Positions 46,944 through 55,812 of a stretch of DNA of 64,000 nt are shown here, piece after piece. How positions within the stretch are numbered: the stretch's first letter is position 1; every line of letters begins with the position of its first letter. The translations under genes were made by a program, and so were the position numbers. This DNA is from Heliopora coerulea (taxonomy: Eukaryota > Cnidaria > Anthozoa > Scleralcyonacea > Helioporidae), in contig JASJOG010000100.1 of assembly GCA_030142905.1 (NCBI GenBank), positions 631,001 through 695,000 on the forward strand, given 5' to 3'. The notes under the pieces are model-generated. The model made no database searches. It had not been told where the DNA came from and saw nothing but the letters and a program-made list of their open reading frames with translations.

Positions 46944-48100
46944 CCCTATTTAACATGGCATATCGGTATGCCCTTATTTCACATGGGGGGGGGGGCTTTT
47001 TTGGCCCCCCTAATTATTTCGAGAAGGGGAAATGGGAAATGGATGAAACTTTGGGATATGCTAGAAAAATATATTACTAGTCAAAAAACATCAAAATATC
47101 TACAAAAAATTTTCAAGTGTCTTTGCTGGGGGTCCGTTCAAGTCTATATGTGGAATTTTTCAATGCATTCATTACATACGTAGCTTCCGTGCTTTGTGCA
47201 TACTGTTCTTTGACAGGATGGACAACAATGCTTAGATTTGCCAAGTTTGTTCTTTTGTTCCTTGTAATGAGGCTTTCCCTTCAACTGTTCGATGCAGTAA
47301 AAGCATCTTTTTCGATCACTTGGAGCTTCAAGTGCTGCTGGTTGTTCGACGTCCTGTCGCTTGTTGTAACTTTTGTAACTTTTCACACCTTTTTCAATAC
47401 CTCAGATAAGTAGGGTTTCTAATCTGTTTTACACTTCTTTCTATACATCAAAATATCAATAATGGATTCAACTAACACTTTCATACAAAAGGGAAGCTTT
47501 GAAGATTTGTATAAAAGAAACGTTTTGCCTGTGATTTGTATTCCACTAATTATTAATTACAGAATACGTGAAACTAACTTATTGTGTTTACCCCGAGACT
47601 GCATTTTCCAGTTGAAAAAGGCACACATAGAACTAAATTGAAGATGTAGTAATAAATCAGTGTGATAAAAAAATCAAAAAAGGCATCAAAGTTTGAGAAA
47701 AACATTAGAATGTTTGAGTTCAAAAAATAACAGCTGGAATTGAATTTTACCCCCTGAAAAAAATAAAAATGATGATTCCGCATTCAAATTTGTCTAAGAC
47801 CTAAGATGTAATTGGCAGGCAAAAAAAATTCAACATTATTGTCCAAAAAACCTAATCAGACGAAAATAAAACCAAAGATTGTAAAGCAGCAAAAAGTGAT
47901 TTTTAACCCCTGGCGACAAAAGTGGAATTACCCCCGGAAAACGCGAAAATTTTTAAAACTTCTTTATAGCAAAATAACCGCAATAGAAAAATATTAAAAG
48001 TCACAAAATTTCAGCCGAATTGGACAAGCGGTTCAAATTTTATGAAACAAAGTATAGGTGGGGGGGCCAAAAAAGCCCCCCCCCCCCATGTGAAATAGGG
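46944..48100 (-). mobile_element. Internally deleted piggyBac-type element
   Basis: TTAA target copies sit at 46940-46943 and 48101-48104. The ends are CCCTATTT and AAATAGGG, with long inner inverted G/C runs (ATTTCACATGGGGGGG / its complement). The left end has a 22-base insertion after CCCTATTT. The only coding part is the zinc-finger tail at 47144-47386. Confidence 0.75.
47144..47386 (-). pseudogene. piggyBac transposase C-terminal Cys-rich domain
   Basis: Eighty codons with the spacing R-K-R-C-F-Y-C ... H-C-C-P-S-C-Q-R-T-V-C ... C-N-E-C-I-E-K-F-H, the zinc-binding tail that ends piggyBac transposases and binds the terminal repeats. The DDD catalytic core is absent. Confidence 0.75.
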
Positions 48101-48412
48101 TTAATTGACACGTAATGATGAAGTTTACCGTTTACCCTAGCCCTAATCCCAATCTTCACCCTAGCCTACCTCCTAACCCTTAAAGGTTACGTGTAGTCAT
48201 GGTTCAGTGACCGCAGAGCACTTATTCGTATGACGTTCGACGTACCTATACGCAGCAGGACAAACTTTACTCGACTGCTGAACGCACTGAAACCTCTTTA
48301 ACTCTACGTTAAGATGTTAGATTAAAATCTTTCTCAGTGCATTCCTGCTTGGATTAGTATCGGACAAAAAAATCGAATTTTTATGATTTTCTATTAGTTG
48401 TCTTCAGACATT

Positions 48413-48775
48413 CAGTGGCGAAGCTAAGCATGCCCAACTGGTCATGCTATGCAAATCTAATATTATGTATGCCTAGCAACAGGATCATGCTATGCAAATA
48501 TAAAATTGTATACCATATTTAGATATCAAGAGAAACATATCCATAGCATTAATTTGTTGTCATATTTGTAGTCATGCCTACCATAACCACAGCATTGACT
48601 ACTAATTCATTTCTTGCATTTTCATATAGAAACCGTTGCGTGGGTGGATGTTTATGGCTTGATGCCGAATATCGTTGATCATTTTAAATTTGCATAGCAT
48701 GACTTGTTGCTATGTTTAGGTGATGTTCAATTTGCATAGCATGACTACCGGTTGCTATGTCTAGCTTTGCGACTG
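48413..48775. mobile_element. MITE with ~90-bp inverted repeats
   Basis: Starts CAGTGGCGAAGCTAAGC and ends CTAGCTTTGCGACTG. The motif TCATGCTATGCAAAT recurs in both arms. A partial hammerhead-like CGAAACGTCAG follows immediately at about 48783. Confidence 0.65.
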
Positions 48776-49095
48776 CTTCGCACGAAACGTCAGTTCCTAC
48801 CCTCGTAAGCATCGGCAGTTCCTCACCCTTTCGGCTTCGTACACAATAAAGCCAAGATGGCGAGGATAATAATTTCAGACTGCGATTTATGAAAAAAAAT
48901 TATATTCAAACATTGTAAGCAACGTACTGAGAAGCTAAACGAACTTTAGCCAAGAATTCGTCAAGAAAAACAATATTATAAAAGTCTATTAATCGATACA
49001 ATTCTGTAAATGGTTTGAACCTGGGAGAATCGTGACATGTTTGAGGAAGTTGATCGTCCAGGTTAGTGTAGTCTTGAGAAAGACTGTTGGTTGAA

Positions 49096-49144
49096 GTGAC
49101 TGACGTTTCGACAACCTTAGCGGCGGTCATCTTCAGAGTCAAAA
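49096..49144 (-). ncRNA. Hammerhead-ribozyme-like motif with intact core
   Basis: Minus strand: stem I UGACU/AGUCA (5 bp), CUGAAGA (fits CUGANGA), an extra U, stem II GACCGCC/GGUUGUC with one mismatch and a five-base loop, GAAAC, GUC. Stem III is at most AC/GU with no loop, so a monomer would barely fold. Penelope-like elements are known to carry hammerhead motifs with minimal stem III. Confidence 0.6.
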
Positions 49145-49209
49145 GGAGAGTAAACGTCAGGTTCGCCTGTATTTGTATCTGGCTCGTGCGTGATAAGTGG
49201 GCGGTCGTA

Positions 49210-49876
49210 TTAGTCATGGAGGTGTGATATTTGGCGAGAAGCAATGGGTGTGGTTGTGTAGGCGTTAATTATCAGTTTGTCGAAGTGTAAGTCTATTGGC
49301 TGCTCGCACGTTTGACTTTGTGAATTAGTCGTTTGTAAGGTCCCGGTAATTGTTGTGATCGGTTTAATGGATTTTGTTCTAAGTTCGTATACCAGCTTTC
49401 TAGGGTTGAGTCGCTGTTTGTAGTTGGTGCTGTACGTAATGCATTTTGCCGATTCCCAGTCAATGTTGTGTTTGGTTTGTCGGTGGTGTTCGGCAATGTG
49501 GTTGGTTTTGTCTCCGTTTTTTGTCGCTCGTTTGTGTTCTGTGAGTCGTATATTTAAGTTTCTGCTAGTCTCACCTATATAAGTGGCTTGGCAGTCGGAG
49601 CAATTAATTTTGTGAACTGCACCTTGTCTTTCGTGTGGTTGTTCTCTGTCCTTAACGTTAGTCAGTACATGTCGTAAAGTTGTGATCGGTTTGTGCGCTA
49701 CTCGTATGTTGTATGGTCGTAAGATACGCGAGATAATCTCAGACGTACCTTTTATGTAGGGTATCGTTGCTGTAGTTGTTGTCGGACTGTTGTTTTCGTC
49801 GTGTTCATTGTCTTTGTAAGTGTTAAGTTTGATGAAGTCAGAGTTATAGTTGTTTTTGTGGAAAACTAATTGTAAA
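49210..49876 (-). pseudogene. Penelope-like GIY-YIG endonuclease domain
   Basis: Separated from its RT by the Tigger insertion but in the same frame. Motifs: V-H-K-I-N-C-S-D-C, then T-Y-I-G-E-T-S-R, then R-L-T-E-H-K-R-A, and the H-I-A-E-H conserved histidines. This is the C-terminal nuclease that nicks target DNA. It has no internal stops. Confidence 0.88.
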
Positions 49877-50155
49877 TACAGTGGAACCTCCATATAACGG
49901 ACACTGTGGGACCAAAGATACATGTCCGTTGTTTGGAGGTGTCCGCTGTCCAGAGGTTTGCCTTTTATTTAATCTGTTCTTGGTACACAAAAGGTGTATG
50001 TACTAAACATGAAACAAAGAAGAAATGAAATCGAGTATGACTGATAGGTATTTATTTTTACTTTCTTTGTTAATCATTGAAAATAACTGAAAATTAAACC
50101 ATACTTAAACAACCAAATTTTGAGAATTTAAACAGGCAAGCGAAATTTCATCAAA

Positions 50156-51795
50156 CTATCGGTTCAAAGAAGGGTGTAATAGTTTTCTACTTCCTCTTTC
50201 TTTCTCGCAATTTTTCAATTTTGATTCCCACATCTGACACGGCACCGAACAGCTCTTTTTCAACCCCAGACGTTGCAAAATCACGCAAATCATCAAGCAC
50301 CTGGAGTGCTTGCCCGAAGGTTGAGACTCGAGGTTCCACAGGTGTTGGGTCAAAATCATCGACCACTTCATCTGAAACTTCTCCCTCAGATTCTTAGTCA
50401 TCTTTTGTAACTGACGTTAAAATATCCTCTCTAAGATCTTCCCTCCACGTGGGGTCTGTGATGTCTACAGGTAATTGCATCGTTGGAACATTATCGTCTG
50501 CTCTAAGATATTCTTCTGCTGTACAAGTCGGTTCGACTTCATGAACTAGGTCATTCAGCTCATTAAATGGGTCGTCATCATCGTCGTGCTACTGTAGCGT
50601 TTGTACCGAGAAACTACACTGACCAAAACAGGTCTGGATCGTCTCTTGCTTAACACAATTCCACGCTTCTACAGCCCACTTGATAGCGACCAATAAATCA
50701 ATGTACTTCATTACATCTGTTGCAGTTGTAGACTCGTTAATGCGAGCAAGTACGTGTCGTTACAAAAAGCAGCGATAGCAGACTTTAAAGTTTTTTATTA
50801 TCCCGGCATCAAATGGTTGTAAACGGGAGGTCGTATTCTTTGGCAGAATGGACACTTTGATATTAGAAAACATTCCTACAAGGTCTGGAGGGTGGCACGG
50901 GGCATTGAACATGAAAAGAAGAATATTTCGCTTTTCAGCAACAAATCGCCTATTTAGCCGTCGCGAGATCGATTGTATTAGCTCTGAATTCATCCAAGCT
51001 TTTTTATTGTTGAAATAGTGGGCCCGACAAGAGTGGTTTTTATCTTTCAAACTTTTGAAACATCTCGGCAAAGCACTTTCTCCAGTTATGACAGGGCTCC
51101 TCCTTTTCACCAGCAGCATTAACGATGATTAATGCTGTCGACCTCTGTTTAGATTTCTTTCCTCCCTTGCATCTCTCTCCTTTGCGGGATAATGATTTAT
51201 TTAATTAATTAATATTAAATTCCATATATCTTTCAATTCGTATCCCCTTGTCAGTTCTCGCAGACGTTCAGCACAAGAGTTAACAGTTTCTTCATTGACG
51301 TCGCTTTCTTCTCCAGATATGGTAAAATTGGCAATGTTATAATAGTTTTTCCACTTCCGTAACCATCCATTTGAGGCCTTAAAATCGTCAATTTGTAATC
51401 GGTTGGCCATTTCCTTAGCCTCTTCTTGGATCATTGAACCACTGATTGGTATGTTCGAACCTCGAGCCGTACAAAACTAGTCAAAGACAGCCTTGTTTTA
51501 TCTGTTCGAATTCAGCAGGCCTTTTCTTTCTCCTCATGTCAGCGCAGCTGTTTGACTTCCATAACTGTATCACTTGTTCTTTACTTTTCAAATTACACGA
51601 AACTTGTGTTTTTCCAATGCCGAACATTTCGGCAATTTGCTGGACACCAGCAGCATTGTTTTCATCCTTGCATCTTATCAGCTGGACTTTCTCTTCGAGT
51701 GTTAGAAACTTTCGTTTTTGACTTGAAGCCAATTTGCTGGATAAACTTGTTTTTTTCATAATACGTTCAGAACCAAAACAAACTGAAGATGACAA
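50156..51795 (-). pseudogene. pogo/Tigger transposase, inactivated
   Basis: Pieces in order on the minus strand: N-terminal Psq-type HTH (K-R-K-F-L-T-L-E-E-K-V-Q-L-I, 51795-51481), CENP-B-type HTH (A-S-N-G-W-L-R-K-W-K-N, 51434-51201), DDE part (I-L-L-F-M-F-N-A-P-C-H and T-S-R-L-Q-P-F-D-A-G-I-I, 51119-50760), C-terminal tail to 50156. The D-E-T-G motif expected after D-I-W-N is deleted and the second Asp (M-D-N-A-P-C-H) is Phe, so it is catalytically dead. The tail ends stop-K-T-I-T-P-F-F, a PCNA-binding-like motif whose Gln codon is now TAG. Confidence 0.85.
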
Positions 51796-52376
51796 AAATA
51801 GATTTGAGAGCGTGGGAAACCTTGAATGCCACTCATTTCAGTCACGTATGAAACATCTAAACATTGTTCAAAGACGTCAAAGTATGGCTTACCAACTGTC
51901 GGAAGAAAGTAATAACTTACTTGTGCTTAACTCGTATATCAGGGGTTATCACGCTTATAGGATGTTTGGACATCTGTGATTGGAGAAATACTAACTTGTT
52001 GTCGAGAACCCAACAATATAAGGGATTCAGAGGCAGTTGCAGTAAACAGCGATCATAGCTCGTGTATTCTTGGGCATATGCCACTATATCTGTCCAAGTG
52101 TTTCACGCTTTTTAAAGAAAAGCACAAACAGAGGTTACAGTCACAAAAGTAAACCGTGGCGCGGGCTTGGGTCTTGAAGTACCATGCAGATACAAGTTTT
52201 CTGGAGACAACTTTTCCATTGAATGGTTGAAACGTACGGTAGAACACGAAGAAGCTATCTCAAAAAATATGTTTACGAGGAAAAGCAGCAGAAAGCGAAA
52301 AGCCAGATATGCAATGGACAAATGATGTTATACAATGTAAATCTTGAGCAATGGGTGCCAGTGTAGGTAGTCGAGG

Positions 52377-52524
52377 ATAACAGGATGCGATAACTTTGGG
52401 TGAAGCAACTACCTGAAATATACGAAAAGAAACTTCCCTACGAAGGGCCTTCGCTCGAAACGTCGAAGTTTCTTTTCGTATATTTCAGGTAGTTGCTTCA
52501 CCCAAAGTTATCGCATCCTGTTAT
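52377..52524. repeat. 60-bp perfect palindrome with hammerhead-like loop
   Basis: Bases 52377-52436 and 52465-52524 are exact reverse complements. The 28-base loop carries CCUACGA, a small stem GGGC/GCUC, GAAAC and GUC. It lies inside the pogo/Tigger element. GTTATACA(A/G)TGTA occurs at 52327 and at 52520. Confidence 0.92.
52431..52470 (+). ncRNA. Hammerhead-like motif capping the palindrome
   Basis: The core CCUACGA differs from CUGANGA at two positions. GAAAC and GUC are intact. The palindrome arms would form a 60-bp stem I. Confidence 0.35.
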
Positions 52525-52817
52525 ACAGTGTATGTAAACATTGGATCGTTTAGGCTGAGTTAATCTTCCAGCTGAACAATCCGTTCCTTCTTTTTATAAG
52601 GATTTTTGCTCTGACTGTCCGTTATATGGAGATAATTTTAATTACATATTTTCAATTCGACCGAACAAATGTGTCCGTTGTCCGTTGTTTGGAGGTGTCC
52701 GTTGTATAGAGGTTTTCATTATAAGGATTGAAAGTAAATAAAATCGGGATCTGGACTTACAGTCCGTTGTTTGGAGGTGTCCGCTGTATAGAATGTCCGT
52801 TAGTAGAGGTTCCACTG

Positions 52818-53361
52818 TAGTCATTTTCTTGTCGTAGAGTGTCGGGTGAGTTGCAAATGAGTTGTGCGCGTCTCGTCAATGTTTTGATGGTGGTAGCTTT
52901 GTGTGAGGTTGGATTGTACGATGATTGGTCCAGTAGTCTGTCAGTATGCGTTGGTTTCCTGTAGATAGTGGTCTGTAGTTTGTTATTGTCACGACTTACC
53001 AAACAGTCTAGGAACGGAATAGCTCCGTCTTCTTCAATATCTTTGGTAAATTGTATGTGACTGTTCTGTTCGTTAATGTGTTTGTGAAACTCGTCAATCT
53101 CGTCTTCGGGTAGTGCAGTAATCGTGTCGTCAACGTAACGAAACCAAAAAGGTAACGTGTGTTTGTAAGTTGCAAGAGCTCGTTCCTCTATGGATTGCAT
53201 TACAATTTCAGCAACCACAACAGAAACGGGTGAGCCCATTGCTGTGCCATGTAACTGTTTGTAGTGTTTACTGTTGTATTGAAAGTAAGTTGATGTGAGG
53301 CAAAGTTCCAGTAGTTCCACGATGTCCCCTGTATGTAAAGGAAGTGCGTCAGTAATTCGCA
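52818..53361 (-). pseudogene. Penelope-like reverse transcriptase fragment
   Basis: Contains T-D-A-L-P-L-H-T-G-D, Y-K-Q-L-H-G-T-A-M-G-S-P-V-S and the catalytic F-R-Y-V-D-D-T, then F-L-D-C-L-V and the Y-R-K-P-T-H-T-D signature specific to Penelope-like elements. It is truncated at its 5' end and interrupted at Asp-Tyr by the pogo/Tigger element. Otherwise the frame is open. Confidence 0.88.
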
Positions 53362-53785
53362 AGCAAGGTCAGACGTACTCGCCAACAACTCTGGTTCAAC
53401 CACCGATGCAAGGATTTTGGTCTCGTTCCCGCAGGACTTAGAATTAAGTCTCCGTTGAACACACAAGAGGCTATTCAGATCGTCAACTCCACCAGCAGAC
53501 GACTGATCCGAGCGCGGATTAACGACTGCCACAGACGACTCAAAACAGCACAAATACCACACAACCACAAGCTAGTGTCTTTTGACGTGAAATCACTGTT
53601 TATCAGTATTCCGCTTCAACTGGCGCTAGAATGCACCAAAACTGCCATCAACGAATTTACTGACGCACTTCCTTTACCTACAGGGGACATCGTGGAACTA
53701 CTGGAACTTTGCCTTACATCAACTTACTTTCAATACAACGGTAAACACTACAAGCAGTTACATGGCACAGCAATGGGCTCATCTT
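53362..53785 (+). pseudogene. Second Penelope-like piece, inverted and internally deleted
   Basis: The plus frame starts with the Penelope N-terminal region (L-W-F-N-H-R-C-K-D-F-G-L-V-P-A-G-L-R-I-K), runs to I-N-D-C-H, then jumps to RT block S-F-D-V-K-S-L-F-I-S-I-P and ends at H-G-T-A-M-G-S. About 150 residues are missing between these. Its last 130 bp are an inverted repeat of 53235-53361. Confidence 0.8.
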
Positions 53786-53857
53786 TATGTATCCGTCTGA
53801 GCATGATTCTAGAATAAGATGAATGTCATCTTTCTTGTAGAAACTCGGAAAAGGATC

Positions 53858-53935
53858 AGGGTTAGGATTAGGGTTAGGGTTAGGGTTAGGGTGAGGGTTG
53901 ATGTCAGGGTTTGGATTAGGGTTACGATTAGGTTA
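53858..53935. repeat. Telomere-like TTAGGG repeat block
   Basis: About ten (T)TAGGG and variant units in the plus sense beyond the end of the inverted Penelope piece. Confidence 0.85.
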
Positions 53936-54218
53936 AATCTCCCTCGGCGACAGCAAACCTACGTCTCATCCCCTCTTAAAATATTTTTCAAATTTTTAAA
54001 ACGGGCAGGGAGGGCGCACAGGGGGGGACAAGGAGAGCGGTCGCCCCCAACTTTTTTGGTGGGGGCTGCCCCCCATAATAGCAGGCAGCAAAACTAGTAT
54101 ACGGGCAGGCCGCCGGCGTATACTTATATTCAAAAGGCGTAGAGCTATTATATTTATAATTTTCAGCACATTTTTATAGATAACACATGCACTACATCAT
54201 GCAGTTTTTGTTATTATA

Positions 54219-55637
54219 CAGGGGGTGGACAAAAAAAAGTGGCCATCCGCAAAAATATAGTCAATTTGGTAGAACTGTCACAGGAAGAACAGAAATTAAC
54301 AAAAACCGTGTATTTTTAGAATGCTTTCTTGGAGATCTGTTTAAAAAGCTTTTGATATACTAATTTTAAGTGCTGGCTTGGAACACACATCAATTCTTCA
54401 TACTTTCTATGATAATGTCTTATGCAAATATAGTGCATTTTCTCCTACTTCTTACAAATTGGATGATATAATCTTGTCCATAAAATCATCAAAATATCAT
54501 GCATCCCACAATATTTAGTTGATAACTTAAGTACAAAACATTATAAGCCGAAATGGCAGTTACATGTGCAATTTTGAACGTTTTAATTGGGGTTTCATGT
54601 GAAAGTGATGTAGCTAGTAAGGGACCGAAGAAAGTCAGCACCGAGAAGTCTGAGATGAAAATTAGAAGAAATCATGAAATTCTTGGGTTGCTTTAAGCTG
54701 GAGTTACCACATGTACAGTTTTAAAAAAAATTCAACATGAGCTATTCTGGGGGAAAAAAAACAAAACCAAAAAACAACTTTGCATTAAGGTAAATTGAGT
54801 GGAGATTGTAGTCGTGATCCTGGTTCTGGCTGGAAACTACCGATCGATGTGACCGTTTAATTATTAAAACTTCCAGATCAGGCACCCCAACCAAACATGA
54901 GCTAGCTGATAAATTAGAAGCTCAGACGGGGGTCAAATTTTCCGCCAAAGCCATTAATCGCCTCTTGAAAGAGAGAGATATCAAATGGAGAAAAAATTCT
55001 GAGAAACCATTTGTGAGTGAGAAGAATCGTTTACAGTGATTATCATTCGCTCGTGAGCACATTGGTGGGAATGTTGATGAATTAGAATGGGTTCTTCTAA
55101 ATCCTATTGAAAATTAATGGGTTGAATTGGATTGATTAACAAATAACCAAAAGTTGGAAAATGAAAACAAACTTTTTGCAGCAATCAAAAATGTATTGCA
55201 AGTAATCACCGAAAATTACTTGCATCAGTTTATTCGAAGCATGCCTTATTGATGCAAAGCTGTGATCAAATTGAAGGGAGTGCCAGCTAAGTTTTGAAAG
55301 GTGCATACAGTAGGTATGTATTTGAATTACTATTGTTGTTGTAGATGTTTGTAAATAAACTTGATTGGTGATTGTGAGAAGAAATTCGCGGGAGTCAAAA
55401 TGAAGAACACCAGAGATGCACCAGGAATTTGTGAACTATAATAGAATTGAAAACTGCTTAACATTTGTGTATTTTAAAAACCAGTGATTGAAATCAAGAT
55501 TTGAGATAACATTTGATATTACTTCAACGTATATATCCTAAAACGGTCATTCTTAACCACGTCCGTTCATCCTGTGATGATTATGTTACGTTAACCATAA
55601 TTTTTCAGGATGGCTACTTTTTTTTGTCTACCCCCTG
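54219..55637 (+). mobile_element. Tc1/mariner-type element, internally deleted
   Basis: TA flanks (54217-54218, 55638-55639). Ends are CAGGGGGTGGACAAAAAAAA and its near-complement. Plus-strand remnants include an HTH start (S-T-E-K-S-E-M-K-I), S-A-K-A-I-N-R-L-L-K-E-R-D-I-K-W, E-K-N-R-L-Q with a stop, F-A-R-E-H-I-G, then directly P-I-E-N and S-M-P-Y-R-C-K-A-V-I-K. The DDE core between the last two blocks is deleted. Confidence 0.85.
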
Positions 55638-55812
55638 TATATTATTATAAAATTTATATATAATACTAATAATAGTACTAGTCTAATACAAAAGGTAAAA
55701 ATAAGTGCCCAGCACAAAACGTGAAACAAAGCCATGATAAAATAGTTATCTTACATATGATGTTCCCGCCTGATTATTCAATTGCTACGATTTTCATGGT
55801 ACTAGTCCATGG

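Larger units (their letters stand above)
49879..52817 (-). mobile_element. pogo/Tigger-like DNA transposon
   Basis: Flanked by TA duplications (49877-49878 and 52818-52819). The termini are CAGTGGAACCTCCATATAAC and its near-complement. Several GTCCGTTGTTTGGAGGTGTC units lie inside both ends. Length 2939 bp. It encodes a broken CENP-B-type transposase on the minus strand. Confidence 0.9.
49008..53361 (-). mobile_element. Penelope-like retroelement, split by a pogo/Tigger insertion
   Basis: Minus-strand order: reverse transcriptase (53361-52818), Tigger insertion (52817-49879), GIY-YIG endonuclease (49876-49210), 3' UTR with hammerhead-like motif, end near 49008, where similarity to the 38.8-kb copy stops. 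Removing the insertion and one TA copy leaves one uninterrupted frame. The 5' part is missing beyond 53361, where an inverted copy begins. Confidence 0.9.

Noticed and set aside
48783..48800. Seventh hammerhead core
   Set aside because: Only the CGAAACGTCAG half is present. The CUGANGA half is missing or was displaced by the adjacent MITE.
53858..53935. True chromosome end
   Set aside because: Only about ten imperfect units, with more than 10 kb of sequence on both sides.
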